NCBI RefSeq assembly: GCF_034259325.1
Contig: NZ_JAXIVS010000001.1
Span: forward strand, 1,116,001-1,180,000
Source: Hyalangium ruber
GTDB lineage: Bacteria; Myxococcota; Myxococcia; Myxococcales; Myxococcaceae
DNA: 64,000 nucleotides
Direction of reading: 5' to 3'
Part shown: one piece after another, positions 9,527 to 18,725 of the stretch
How the letters are laid out: the number at the start of each line of letters is the position of its first letter
How positions within the stretch are numbered: position 1 is the first letter of the stretch
Position numbers and translations under genes: made by a program
The notes under the pieces: generated by a model
Seen by the model: the letters and a program-made list of their open reading frames with translations, nothing else
Database searches by the model: none
Told to the model about the DNA's origin: nothing

Positions 9527-10885
9527 TTAACGAGGGTCCGAAGGGCTGTCGACGCCACCGGCCGGAGCCGAGGGCGCCGACTCTCGTGTCCCATCGCCTT
9601 CACTTATCGCCGAAGGCGGCCGAGGGAGCGAGGGAGAGACCGCTCCCCCCAGGAGGAGCGAGGCCACGGAGGGGTCCTTCTGGCGCTTGCGTAGTTCCAT
9701 GTAGTCCTCGATGGCGCGCTGAAGGCCCACATCCTTCTTCTCGCGCTCGGAGAGGAACCATTTGTGCTCCAACACCTGGCAGTACACCTCGGACACCTCG
9801 GTGGTGCCCACCACGGGCTGGAGCGTCTGGATGGTGGGATGGAAGCGCTCCTCCAGCCAGCGGAAGGCGGCGGTGCTCAACGGGGTGCTGCGGTTGAGCT
9901 CGCGCGCGAGTGTGGCCTTGAGCTCCTGAATCTCGTTGAGCAGCAGCGTGGCCTGCTTCTCCTCGGCGACGATGCCGGTGAGGTTGTGGAGCTGGTGGCG
10001 GTGGTAGTTACGGTCCGTGACGATGGTGCGCATGCGCAGGGTGTCACTCGGACCGCTGGTCACCAGGTCCACCTCGTCCACCGAGAAGCCCAGGTCATTC
10101 AGCGCGCGGATCCGCTCATGGATGCGGTAGCTCTCGTTGGCCGCCACGGGGATCTCCTTGTTGATCTCCTCCCAGAGCCGCTCGTAGCGCTTGCGGATGT
10201 TGGGCCCCGTCTCGAACACGTCCAGGACGGCGGGCAGTTGCACCACGCTCGCCAGGTCCGCCAGCCCGCCCGCGACGTTCTCCTCCATGATGTCCAGGTC
10301 ATGCAGGCGCTTGCCGTCCGAGAGCCGGTCGTGCAGCTCGGAGGTCTCCGCGTCCACCACGTAGGCCTGCAGCTCACCCGCATCCCGTCGGAACAGCGTG
10401 TTGGAGAGCGAGCAGTCGCCCCAGTAGAAACCCCCCAGGTGCATGCGCACCAGGAGGCTGGCCATCGCGTCCAACAGCCGCTCGCGGTAGCGCTCCAGGC
10501 CCTGGTTCATGAACAGCGTGCGGTAGGGCAACGAGCCATCGAGGAAGCGGGTGATGAGCACACACCCCTCCTCCCCGCCCTCCTCCTCCGAGGAGGTCCG
10601 CACCTTCACCAGCCCCACCGCCACCACCGCGGGGAGCTCGCGCTCCTCCAGCCCCCGGAGCACCGCATATTCGCGCTGCCCCACACGCGTTGGCAGTTCC
10701 TTGAGGGCGTAGATGGCCTTGCCGTAGCTGACGAAGCGCACCTCATGTCGCGACAGGCCCCGAGGCACCTCGACGAGCCGGGGGCTCTTGCCGTCCCACT
10801 CCTCGAGCGGCAGGTGCCAGGGCATGTCCAGGAAGTCCGGGTGCCCCTGGCGGATCTGGATCGACGTGAGGCCGGTGGGTGGCAT
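9527..10885 (-). CDS. DUF4032 / lipopolysaccharide-kinase-like protein
   Basis: This 452-residue protein begins with a protein-kinase-like fold: KAIYALKEL carries a possible ATP-binding Lys. YWGDCSLSNTLFRR resembles the catalytic HxDxxxxN loop of Kdo/LPS kinases, and YVVDAETSEL resembles the metal-binding DFG segment. The second half (about 215-390) fits the DUF4032 domain. The last 50 residues are low complexity. ATG 10885 is chosen because GGGAG lies five bases upstream; two further in-frame ATGs at 10897 and 10900 lack such a site. Substrate and pathway are unknown. Confidence 0.85.
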   Translation of the reverse strand: MPPTGLTSIQIRQGHPDFLDMPWHLPLEEWDGKSPRLVEVPRGLSRHEVRFVSYGKAIYALKELPTRVGQREYAVLRGLEERELPAVVAVGLVKVRTSSEEEGGEEGCVLITRFLDGSLPYRTLFMNQGLERYRERLLDAMASLLVRMHLGGFYWGDCSLSNTLFRRDAGELQAYVVDAETSELHDRLSDGKRLHDLDIMEENVAGGLADLASVVQLPAVLDVFETGPNIRKRYERLWEEINKEIPVAANESYRIHERIRALNDLGFSVDEVDLVTSGPSDTLRMRTIVTDRNYHRHQLHNLTGIVAEEKQATLLLNEIQELKATLARELNRSTPLSTAAFRWLEERFHPTIQTLQPVVGTTEVSEVYCQVLEHKWFLSEREKKDVGLQRAIEDYMELRKRQKDPSVASLLLGGAVSPSLPRPPSAISEGDGTRESAPSAPAGGVDSPSDPR

Positions 10886-10926
10886 GGCGGCTCCCATCAT
10901 ATATGGAGGGCCATGCCCTCCTCGCT

Positions 10927-13686
10927 TCACCGGGGGGTGATGACGAAAGGCACGCCCGGCAGGTCGATTCCAGGCCCGGCGACGCGCAGCGTCCCTTCCA
11001 CCCGCAGGATGTCCTGGGTGCTCGGGTCCACCTGCGTGACGGTGCCCGTTACCTGCATGGCGTCCGCCACACTCGTGGGCCCAGCGGGCATGGCGAAGGG
11101 CTCCATGCGCAGCACGTCCCCGTCCACGCGCACCCACACCTCCTGGCGCTGCTGGGTGCCGAAGAGCTGCGGAAGGATGCGCAGGGTGAGCCCTCCCGGC
11201 CGGGGCGTGTCGCTCGCCTCGAGCAGCATGTCCATGGACATGGGCCCGTTCCGCCCCGGGACCTGCACCGTCATCATCATCGTCCTCGGCCACCTGCCCG
11301 CGGCGGGCTTCGCCACGGTGAACGCGGTAGAGCGCTCGCCCCAGAGTTCCCCTCCCGACTGGAACGGCAGGCCCGGCAGCGCCCGGAAGGTGTAGCGCGC
11401 CCCGGGAGCGAGGGGCGCGGCGGGGATGAATTCGATGCGACCGCCCTGCACCTCCACGCGGCCCGGGACGCGCTGCCCCTGCGCGTCCTCCAGCACCACA
11501 TACTCGGAGGCCACTTGGAGGATGGTCCTGTCGGGGATGCTGTCATCCACAGGATCCGCGAAGGCCACGAAGGGACGCACGTCCGGGTACACGCCCTCGT
11601 TGCTGTCGATGTCCGGCCAGATGCCCAGCGGGGCGGCTCCCTTGGGCGTCAGCTCCCGCAGGAACTGGAGCAGGTCGGCCCGCTCCTCGGCGGAGAGGGC
11701 CACCTCGACGAAGTCGAGCGCCACATCCACCGCGGCATCCAGCGAGCGAGCCTTGCCGCCCACGAAGTAGATGCCGTGGCGGTAGACGCCGAAGAGCGAG
11801 GGAACATCGGCTGGCTCGCCGGACTTGCCCCTCGGGAGATAGGCCCGGGAGGTGTACAGCGGCGACGCGTGGCAGTTGGCGCAGGTGGCCTTGCCCTCGA
11901 AGATCGCCTTCCCGCGCAGCCCGGCCTCGGTGTAGCTGCCATCGAGCCGGGTGTAGCCCGTGGCCCGTGGCGCGCCGAGCAGCGAGCCAAGGAAGCTCGC
12001 CAGCCCCTGCGCCTCCTGGGGCGTGGCCGGGCGCGACACGATGGAGGCGGGGCCCTGGTAGCCGAAGTTGTCCGCGCTGGAGACGTAGGCGCCCCACTCG
12101 AGCGGCGTGGTGGCCGACAGCAACTGCAGCGGCCGGGCGTTGTGCCAGATGGAGGGCCCGAAGCGCCAGATCAGCCCATTGTTCTGCGTCTCGATGTGAC
12201 AACTGGAGCAGGCGTGGTTCTGCGCGAAGTTGCTTCCGGGACGGGTGAAGACGCGCTCGCCGAGCGCCACATCCGCCGGGCGCGGATCCTCGGTGAGCTT
12301 CACCGTGGCGCGCACCTGCCCGTCGGCTCCCACCACCCAGGCCTCGAAGCTCTGGAAGCAGTGAACGGCCACCGTGCCCTGCGCGTCGAGCGCGACGAGC
12401 TGCCGCGCGCCCTGGCCCACGGTAACGCGGGCCTTCTCGGTGAGTTGGGCCCTGTCGAGCGCGACCACCTGATCCGAGGACTCGGAGGAGACCCAGACGG
12501 TGTCGCCTACCACGAGCACGCCAGCAGGGTTGACCAGCGGCCCCGCCGAGCCCGTCCTGCGCCACAGGTCCGCACGCCGCAGCACCTGGCCATACCCGGG
12601 CCGCGCCGGGTCGGCGCCCACCACCACCACCTCATGGACGAAGGGCCTCGCGTTGGGCTCCGCCTGCGACGGCTCGGGATCGCCGTCGGTGGCGGCGATG
12701 AACAGCTCGGCGCCGTCCTCGGAGAGCGCCAGGGCACGCAGGTCCGTCGAGACGCCCTCGACGATGGCGTCCAGGCGCAGCGTCTCGGTATCGATGACGC
12801 GAATGTCCTGATCGTCCGCCGGCGTGTACGTGCCGCGAGTGTCCTTGACGCGGTTGCCCGAGCGGTACGAGGCCACGAAGAGGCGCTTGCCGTCCGGAGA
12901 GATCGCCAGGGCGCGCGGGTCGAAGCCGGCGTTCACGTGAGCCACCACCTCGCGCCGCTCCAGGTCCACCACGGCCACCTGCCGCATGGTGGCCAGCGAG
13001 ACATAGAGGCGCTTGCCGTCCGGAGAGATCGCCAGCCCCGAGGGCTCATCTCCCACCCACAGCGCGTCCTCCAGCACGCCCCGCTCACGGCTGATGAAGC
13101 CCACGGTATCGCTGCCCCGGTGAGCGACAAGGACGTAGGGCAGCGGGTCGCGCCACGCCAGGGCCGCCGGCCACGAGCCAACAGTCACTTCGCCCTGCTT
13201 GCGCCAGGTGCCATCCACCTGCACCAGACGCGACACCGTGTACGAGGCACCGTTGGCCGTCCACAGCTCGTCGCCCACGCGCGCGGCGCCGTAGAGGGGC
13301 GTCAGGTAGTGATTGCGGAAGCGCTCGGCCGGAGCGCGCTCCACCACCCGCAGGTTGAGCACCGACGAGGACAGATCCCCCAGCCGGAAGGTGTAATCGC
13401 CCGGCACGTCTGGGGTGAAGCGGGGCTGGGGACCACCCTGCGAGTACACGGAGTTGTCGCTCCCCTCGGGGGACGAAGCGACCCGCCATTCGAGCTTGTC
13501 GGAGCACTGCTCATTGCGCAGGGTCGCCGGCAGATAGAACGTCTCTCCCAAGGTGTGGGCGCGGGCGTTCTGGAGCGGCAGGGGCGCCTCCGCGCACTGA
13601 GGCTCCGGAGGGAGTGTGTCCCCGCAAGCTCCCAACAAGAGGAACACGGCGGAACCCAGCAGGTACGCGGCTCGAGCATTCATCAT
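10927..13686 (-). CDS. YVTN beta-propeller / di-haem cytochrome c peroxidase-like lipoprotein
   Basis: This 919-residue protein starts with a lipoprotein signal (hydrophobic stretch ending LLLGAC, Cys21). An N-terminal beta domain follows, then a propeller over about 120-480. The propeller repeats contain paired motifs such as LAISPDGKRLYVS and LAISPDGKRLFVA. Two c-type haem sites, CSSCH (493-497) and CANCH (602-606), sit in a MauG/cytochrome-peroxidase-like region. The C-terminal third has Ig-like beta sandwiches with a sequence such as GARYTFRALPGLPF. It is probably attached to the outer membrane and takes part in extracytoplasmic electron transfer or substrate oxidation. Its partner is not evident from the neighbours. 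Confidence 0.88.
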   Translation of the reverse strand: MMNARAAYLLGSAVFLLLGACGDTLPPEPQCAEAPLPLQNARAHTLGETFYLPATLRNEQCSDKLEWRVASSPEGSDNSVYSQGGPQPRFTPDVPGDYTFRLGDLSSSVLNLRVVERAPAERFRNHYLTPLYGAARVGDELWTANGASYTVSRLVQVDGTWRKQGEVTVGSWPAALAWRDPLPYVLVAHRGSDTVGFISRERGVLEDALWVGDEPSGLAISPDGKRLYVSLATMRQVAVVDLERREVVAHVNAGFDPRALAISPDGKRLFVASYRSGNRVKDTRGTYTPADDQDIRVIDTETLRLDAIVEGVSTDLRALALSEDGAELFIAATDGDPEPSQAEPNARPFVHEVVVVGADPARPGYGQVLRRADLWRRTGSAGPLVNPAGVLVVGDTVWVSSESSDQVVALDRAQLTEKARVTVGQGARQLVALDAQGTVAVHCFQSFEAWVVGADGQVRATVKLTEDPRPADVALGERVFTRPGSNFAQNHACSSCHIETQNNGLIWRFGPSIWHNARPLQLLSATTPLEWGAYVSSADNFGYQGPASIVSRPATPQEAQGLASFLGSLLGAPRATGYTRLDGSYTEAGLRGKAIFEGKATCANCHASPLYTSRAYLPRGKSGEPADVPSLFGVYRHGIYFVGGKARSLDAAVDVALDFVEVALSAEERADLLQFLRELTPKGAAPLGIWPDIDSNEGVYPDVRPFVAFADPVDDSIPDRTILQVASEYVVLEDAQGQRVPGRVEVQGGRIEFIPAAPLAPGARYTFRALPGLPFQSGGELWGERSTAFTVAKPAAGRWPRTMMMTVQVPGRNGPMSMDMLLEASDTPRPGGLTLRILPQLFGTQQRQEVWVRVDGDVLRMEPFAMPAGPTSVADAMQVTGTVTQVDPSTQDILRVEGTLRVAGPGIDLPGVPFVITPR

Positions 13687-13800
13687 CGCCGGTCCATAAA
13701 GGGGAGCTCGCACGGGGGCAACTCTCCTTCACACCAGCTGTGGGATGCTCGCCATGTCGTCCTGTGTATCGCCACGATTCGGGCAAGGAGGAAGCACCCC

Positions 13801-14484
13801 ATGGATCCCCTGGAGAAAGCGCTGAAGGGCCTGGAGGCCCAAACCCTCGAGGAGCTGCTTTCGAGGCTCGCCGAGCTTCAGGCCCTTCGAGCCAAAGGCA
13901 CGCCGGTGACCGCTCCTCGGGTGACGCTCCACCTGCGCAGCGGTCGCGAGCTTCAGGGCTTCCTGCTGGAGCTGCGAAACGGAGGCAAGAGCGTGGTGCT
14001 GCACGCGCTGAGCGCGGATGCACGGCGCTCCGAGCCGGATGCCATCTTCATCCGGACTGACTCCATCGAGGCCCTCACCGTGCATGAGCTGCCCTCGCTC
14101 TACCAGCTGCCGCGCGACACGCCTCCGCCTCCCTCTCGGCTGGTGATGAAGCGCAAGCTGGCCGAGCGCCAGACCTCGCTGGCCTCGGCGCTGGGCGCCC
14201 CCGTGGAGGTAGAAGTGGATTGGGATCGGCTGCCTCCCGAGCCCGAGGCCCTGGCGGCCATCGAAGCGCTCAGCTCGCGGGCCTTGGGCGTGCTGGAGGA
14301 TCTGACCCGGGAGCTGATGGCGCTGGAGGCGCTGCGCGCCAACGTGCGCAAGGTGCGCCTCCTCGTGGGCCTGAGCGCGCAAGTGACGCGCCAGGACCAT
14401 TCGCTGCTGCTGGTGACGACGGTGTCCCCCATCGGCTGGATGTCCCGGGAGGACCTGCATCACGCCATCGAGAAGGTGCTCTGA
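13801..14484 (+). CDS. hypothetical protein
   Basis: This 227-residue protein is of unknown family. A strong AAGGAGGAAG ribosome site stands before ATG 13801, and this decides the start within a much longer open frame. Residues 35-75 look like a small beta-barrel (VTLHLRSGRELQGFLLELR), reminiscent of Sm/Hfq-like or regulatory barrel folds, but this is weak. The remainder is helical and acidic, ending WMSREDLHHAIEKVL. There is no signal peptide, so it is presumably cytoplasmic. The stop codons of this gene and of the convergent gene lie in the palindrome TGAGGCGCCTCA. Confidence 0.8.
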   Translation: MDPLEKALKGLEAQTLEELLSRLAELQALRAKGTPVTAPRVTLHLRSGRELQGFLLELRNGGKSVVLHALSADARRSEPDAIFIRTDSIEALTVHELPSLYQLPRDTPPPPSRLVMKRKLAERQTSLASALGAPVEVEVDWDRLPPEPEALAAIEALSSRALGVLEDLTRELMALEALRANVRKVRLLVGLSAQVTRQDHSLLLVTTVSPIGWMSREDLHHAIEKVL

Positions 14485-14490
14485 GGCGCC

Positions 14491-15099
14491 TCAGCGCCCC
14501 GCGGCCTTGTCCCAGCTCAGCTCGTACACCGAGTCGAGCGCGCTGGTGGCCTGGCCGCGCACCCGCACGTTGCGCCCGCCCAGCGTCTCCAGCACCTGGC
14601 TCAATATCCCCTCGTGGTAGGCGGGCGGCATGAAGTCGCGTTTGAAGATGACACGACCCTGGGTCTCTCCCGTCCACACCACCTGCCGCTCCCCGTAGCT
14701 CACCGCCGCCCGGTAGCTGATAGGCACCTGGTTGACGAAGCGCTTGATGTCATTGCCCGCCAGCTTCAGCGCCGTCTTCCCCGCCACGCTGTTCAGGAAG
14801 CTGCGTGTGGAGTGGGTCCCCATCCACCGCAGCACGGCCTCATCCCCCCCCAGCCGAGCCCCCACCAGCGGCAGCGCGGCGATCCCCAGCCGGATGAAGC
14901 CCGAAACCGGGTAGCTGAAGAAGTCGGTGAACTTCCGCTCCCCCGCGGCCCGGCGGCAGATGAACTCGACGTCATGACCTGCCAGGTCCTTCAGACCGTC
15001 CAGAACGACGTTGAAGAAAAGGCCCCGACACGTGTCCTCTGGCCCTGCGAGGGCGAGGCGTTGATCGAGCTGTCTCTGTGCGTCGCGGAGGGTGTCCAT
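14491..15099 (-). CDS. DUF2378 (TIGR02265) family protein
   Basis: This protein belongs to the myxobacterial paralogous family DUF2378/TIGR02265 of unknown function. Recognisable segments include CRGLFFNVVLDGLKD, a region around YPVSGFIRLG, and the C-terminal pattern around RDFMPPAYHEGIL. It has about 202 residues, close to the usual size, with no signal peptide. ATG 15099 (MDTLRDAQ) is preferred over the GTG-type upstream extension. The family is a good lineage marker for Myxococcota. Function cannot be stated. Confidence 0.88.
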   Translation of the reverse strand: MDTLRDAQRQLDQRLALAGPEDTCRGLFFNVVLDGLKDLAGHDVEFICRRAAGERKFTDFFSYPVSGFIRLGIAALPLVGARLGGDEAVLRWMGTHSTRSFLNSVAGKTALKLAGNDIKRFVNQVPISYRAAVSYGERQVVWTGETQGRVIFKRDFMPPAYHEGILSQVLETLGGRNVRVRGQATSALDSVYELSWDKAAGR

Positions 15100-15199
15100 T
15101 GCAGCCGTACCTCTTGCTCCCACGGATGAGACCTATAGGGTAGGCACGTCTGGGCAGGGGATGGCAAATCCTGGCAGGATACGCCGCGCCGCCACCGCG

Positions 15200-16504
15200 A
15201 TGAACCCCCTGACCCATTCTCGCCTCTGCGTCCATCTGCTGCTGATACTCGGGGTATGGGGCCTGACCTGGGCCCCCCCGGCAACGGCGGCCACGCCTCC
15301 CCGTCCCCTCCGCGTCCTCTTTATTGGCAACAGCTACACGTACAACAACAACCTCCCGGCCCAGTTGGAGGGCCTGGCCCGCTCGGCCCAGCCCCCCGTC
15401 CCCATCGAGACGCGCACCGTGGCCCGCCCCGGTGTCCGGTTGCAGCAGCATTGGGACCGGGGCGAGGCGCTCGCGGCGCTGCGCCAGGGCCGGTGGGACT
15501 ACGTGGTGCTCCAGGAGCAGAGCACGCTGGGCCTCTTGCTCATCGAAGGCCGCCACGAGGTGAATGATCCCGAGCTGGCCTTCCACCCCTACGCGCGGCG
15601 CTTCGCCGAGGAGGCCCGCAGGGTGGGGGCCCAACCGCTCTTCCTGCTCACCTGGGCCCGGCGGGACACCCCCGAGTCCCAGGCGCGGCTGACGCAGGCC
15701 TATATGGCCGTGGCCCGGGAGCTGGGAGCCCCCATCATCCCCGCGGGGCTGGCCTGGGCGCGCGCGCGCCAGGAGTCCCCACAGCTCGCCCTGTACCACC
15801 AGGACGGCAGCCACCCCTCACCCGCGGGCACCTACCTCACCGCCTCCGCGCTCTTCGCGACGCTCACGGGGCGCTCCCCGGTGGGCCTGGCCTCCACCCT
15901 CACCGGACATCCGATGCCCGAAGGCGTGCTCAACCCCGCAAGGACGGTGAAGCTGGCCACGCTGTCTCCCGAGGAGGCTGAGCCCCTCCAACGCGTGGCC
16001 TGGACCACCTACGAGGAGCTGCGCCAGAGCGGTGGCTATGTGGAGGTCGAGCCTCCCGCCCCAGCGCTGCCGACCCTGCCCGAGGGCCAGCCCCTGGGGA
16101 CGGTGCTGCTGCAGGGGACATGGCAGGGACAGTTGCGCTTCTACTCCCAGGAGGCGGGCCAATCTCCCGCCACGCTCCACCTCGCGCTGAAGCAGGAGGC
16201 CGAACACCTGGGCGGCACCGTGCGCATCGTCTTCCCCAACGGCAAGGAGGAGGGCCCCTTCCCGCTCGAGGCGCTCGCGGTGGAGCCTTCCCGGCTGCGC
16301 TTCGCCACCCCGCTCCTGGGCAATGGGCGCGGCACGGTGGAGCACGAAGCGGTGCTCACCTCCGAGGGACTGGTGGGCCTGGCCCGCTACGAGAACCCGC
16401 GCAACCACGATCGCTACGTGGGCACCTGGAAGCTGCAACGCGAGGGGCTCCCCGCGAGCCCTTCCGAGTTCTCCGACTACGAGGCCTCGCTGCCCTGCCC
16501 CTGA
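15200..16504 (+). CDS. SGNH/GDSL-type secreted hydrolase (DUF4886-like)
   Basis: This protein of about 434 residues has a signal peptide (LCVHLLLILGVWGLTWAPPATAA). An SGNH hydrolase domain follows: block I is VLFIGNSYTYNNNLP, with the nucleophile Ser in GNS, and the catalytic Asp/His block is DGSHPSPAG. The C-terminal 120 residues form a beta-rich domain of unknown role. SGNH enzymes cleave esters, often acetyl groups on polysaccharides or lipids, and this one should act in the periplasm or outside the cell. ATG 15161 in the same frame is an alternative start. It is divergent from the DUF2378 gene. Confidence 0.85.
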   Translation: MNPLTHSRLCVHLLLILGVWGLTWAPPATAATPPRPLRVLFIGNSYTYNNNLPAQLEGLARSAQPPVPIETRTVARPGVRLQQHWDRGEALAALRQGRWDYVVLQEQSTLGLLLIEGRHEVNDPELAFHPYARRFAEEARRVGAQPLFLLTWARRDTPESQARLTQAYMAVARELGAPIIPAGLAWARARQESPQLALYHQDGSHPSPAGTYLTASALFATLTGRSPVGLASTLTGHPMPEGVLNPARTVKLATLSPEEAEPLQRVAWTTYEELRQSGGYVEVEPPAPALPTLPEGQPLGTVLLQGTWQGQLRFYSQEAGQSPATLHLALKQEAEHLGGTVRIVFPNGKEEGPFPLEALAVEPSRLRFATPLLGNGRGTVEHEAVLTSEGLVGLARYENPRNHDRYVGTWKLQREGLPASPSEFSDYEASLPCP

Positions 16505-16523
16505 AGCCCGAGCGGCTGGCGCC

Positions 16524-17639
16524 TCACCACACCACGCGCGAGCCCACGCCCAGCGACAGGTAGCGTGGGTCTTCCCCCAGCCGTTGCAGGTTGTCGTGGT
16601 AGCGCCCGTCGACGACCAGGGGCGGCCAGTCCTCCACGAGGCGCACCGCCACCTCGGCGCCCACGGAGTACGCCACATGGCTGAAATCGCCCTCGTACCA
16701 GGCCAGGCCCAGCAGCGCGGCGGGGCGGACACGACCGAACTCCGCGCCCACGCGCAGCAAGCCTCCCAGCTGGAACAGCGGCTGATCCCGGACGAAGGTC
16801 GGAACTCCCGGCCCGACGAAGCGCGTGGTGCCGACGTGGCTGTACACGGCCGCCTCCGGACCGAACGCGACATAGGGGCCGAACCGCGCCAGCAGGTGGA
16901 GCCGAACCCCCATGCCCGCATCCGTCGCGGCCCCGTCCCTGTCGATCCTCCGCCCGTAGCCCACCTGCAGGCCCGCTTCCCCCAGGGGCCCGGGGTGCAA
17001 GAGCCACCCCAGCGCCGAGTCCTGCTCCGTCTCGTCCTCCACCAGGCGCGGAGAGCGTCCCCCCTGCGCCTCCCTCTCGTAGACGGTGGACCATCGCGGC
17101 ACCGCGAGCCCCACCAGTGCCCCGGCCGCCGCCCCGAACGCCGTCCCGACCGCCCCTCCCACCAGTCCACAGACCGCGGCCACCGAGCCCAGATCCTCCG
17201 AGGCGACACAGGCCACCGAGGCCAGCAGCGCGAGCGCCACGCCGCCCGTGCCCGCTCCCACCAGCGCGCTCGGGAGGACGGCGCGCTTCCGCACGGACAG
17301 CCGCTGCACATCCTCCAGGAGGATGTTCGCCACCCGCTGAGGCTCCGACTGGAGCGAGAGCGCGCCGGGCTCCAGCACCGCGAGCGGCCCGGAGAAGCGC
17401 TCGGTCCGGGTCTCGATTCGCACGTCCGCCCCGGGCACGAGAGCGATCGGAACATCCGTCAGGGCAACGGGCGCCGCGGTCGGCGATGTCGGCTCTGGCT
17501 CCGGCTCCGGCTCATCGGGAGCCCGAATCAACGGTGGCGCCGGTGAAGTCTGGGGCACGGCCGGAGCGGGTGGAGCCGACTCCTGCGCGCGAGCCCCCGA
17601 GGCCACCACCAGGGCGAGCACGATGAGGAAGGAGCGCAT
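16524..17639 (-). CDS. hypothetical secreted protein with glycine-zipper region
   Basis: This 371-residue protein has a clear signal peptide (MRSFLIVLALVVASGARAQ). A Pro/Glu-rich linker with a PEPEPEP run follows. Next come a small beta domain, an Ala/Gly-rich hydrophobic stretch at roughly 140-195, and a C-terminal half with beta-strand periodicity that may be an outer-membrane barrel or autotransporter-like domain (ending LSLGVGSRVVW). ATG 17639 is chosen for a GGAG site upstream and the signal peptide. I do not recognise the family. Confidence 0.78.
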   Translation of the reverse strand: MRSFLIVLALVVASGARAQESAPPAPAVPQTSPAPPLIRAPDEPEPEPEPTSPTAAPVALTDVPIALVPGADVRIETRTERFSGPLAVLEPGALSLQSEPQRVANILLEDVQRLSVRKRAVLPSALVGAGTGGVALALLASVACVASEDLGSVAAVCGLVGGAVGTAFGAAAGALVGLAVPRWSTVYEREAQGGRSPRLVEDETEQDSALGWLLHPGPLGEAGLQVGYGRRIDRDGAATDAGMGVRLHLLARFGPYVAFGPEAAVYSHVGTTRFVGPGVPTFVRDQPLFQLGGLLRVGAEFGRVRPAALLGLAWYEGDFSHVAYSVGAEVAVRLVEDWPPLVVDGRYHDNLQRLGEDPRYLSLGVGSRVVW

Positions 17640-17665
17640 GGGGAGTTCTCCGGAACGAGGGGGCC

Positions 17666-18607
17666 TCAAGCCAGGCGCGTGGGCTGCACCTGCGTCAGGA
17701 GGTGCTCGACGTCCTGGCGGCTGCACAGGTCCGTGCCCTGGGACATGAGCGCCGCGGTGCCGGAGGCGATGCCCCACCGGAAGGCCTCGTGCGGCGGCAG
17801 GCCCCGCGCCAGTCCGAACGTCATGCCTCCCACGAAGCTGTCACCCGCGCCCACCGAGCTCGCCGTCTTCACCGGCGGCGGCACCGCCCGGTATTGCCCC
17901 TCGCGCGTCGTCAGCATGGCGCCGTCGGCTCCCATGGACACCACCAGGATCTCGGCGCGCCCCTTCTCCAGGAAGCTCCGGGCGGCCGCGGCCATGCCGG
18001 CCGGCTCGTCCACCTGGGGGCCCATCATGTCCCGGAATTCCTTGCGGTTGGGCTTGGCGAAGAACACGCCCTCCTCCAGGGCCGCGCGCAGCGGCTCGCC
18101 AGAGGTGTCCAGCACCAGCTTCGCGTTCTGCTCGCGCGCGATGTGCGCCACCCGGGCATAGAAATCGACGGGCACGCCCGGCGCCAGACTGCCGCTGGCG
18201 ACGATGAACTCGACGTCCGCCGCCACGGTGGACAGTGAGTCCAGCACCGTCTTCCACTCGGCCTCGGTGAGCGTGGGCCCCGGCATGACGAAGCGGAACT
18301 CCCGGCCGCTCTTCCTCTCCGTCACCGTGAAGTTCTCGCGCGTGTGGCCCGAGATGGAGATGGGCCAGCGCCGCAGCCGCTTCTCCTCCAGCAGCCGCTC
18401 GAGCAGCTCTCCCGTGGAGCCCCCTCGGGGGTAGAGCGCCAGGGACTCCCCACCCAGCTCGCGAATGACGCGCGCCACGTTGAGCCCACCCCCTCCGGGA
18501 TCGCGGCGCTCCGCATCACACCGGAGCTTGTGCTCGGGAGTCACCTCGGCCACGGCGGTGGCCAGATCGATCGTCGGGTTGATGGTCAACGTCACGATGG
18601 GCTTCAT
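17666..18607 (-). CDS. pfkB: 6-phosphofructokinase II, PfkB/ribokinase family
   Basis: PfkB phosphorylates fructose 6-phosphate to the 1,6-bisphosphate using ATP. The 313-residue protein follows E. coli PfkB along its length: LTINPTIDLAT, the substrate segment DPGGGGLNVARVI (37-49), RFVMPGP, and the C-terminal signature SSVGAGDSFVGGM with catalytic Asp256. VVSMGADGA precedes it. A 1-phosphofructokinase or tagatose-6-phosphate kinase role is possible from fold alone, but similarity favours PfkB. It starts 27 bases upstream of the secreted-protein gene at 17639 on the same strand, so the two may be cotranscribed, although their functions do not obviously connect. Confidence 0.9.
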   Translation of the reverse strand: MKPIVTLTINPTIDLATAVAEVTPEHKLRCDAERRDPGGGGLNVARVIRELGGESLALYPRGGSTGELLERLLEEKRLRRWPISISGHTRENFTVTERKSGREFRFVMPGPTLTEAEWKTVLDSLSTVAADVEFIVASGSLAPGVPVDFYARVAHIAREQNAKLVLDTSGEPLRAALEEGVFFAKPNRKEFRDMMGPQVDEPAGMAAAARSFLEKGRAEILVVSMGADGAMLTTREGQYRAVPPPVKTASSVGAGDSFVGGMTFGLARGLPPHEAFRWGIASGTAALMSQGTDLCSRQDVEHLLTQVQPTRLA

Positions 18608-18725
18608 GGCGGCGTGCTCCTCCCTGAGAACTCAGGGTGTACCCGGATGTGACCCGCCGTTCCACCTCCGGGTGAGTGGGGCTCGGCGAATGGGAGGCCA
18701 GCCGGTGGGCTACGCTCGGCCCGTC

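Noticed and set aside
10879-14484. 1201-codon open frame on the plus strand
   Set aside because: Most of it is antisense to the cytochrome lipoprotein gene with no recognisable protein. Only its last 228 codons, with a good ribosome site at 13801, are a gene.
14482-14493. Palindrome TGAGGCGCCTCA at convergent gene ends
   Set aside because: It holds both stop codons and has no loop or T-run, so it is not a terminator; likely coincidence of two TGA codons.
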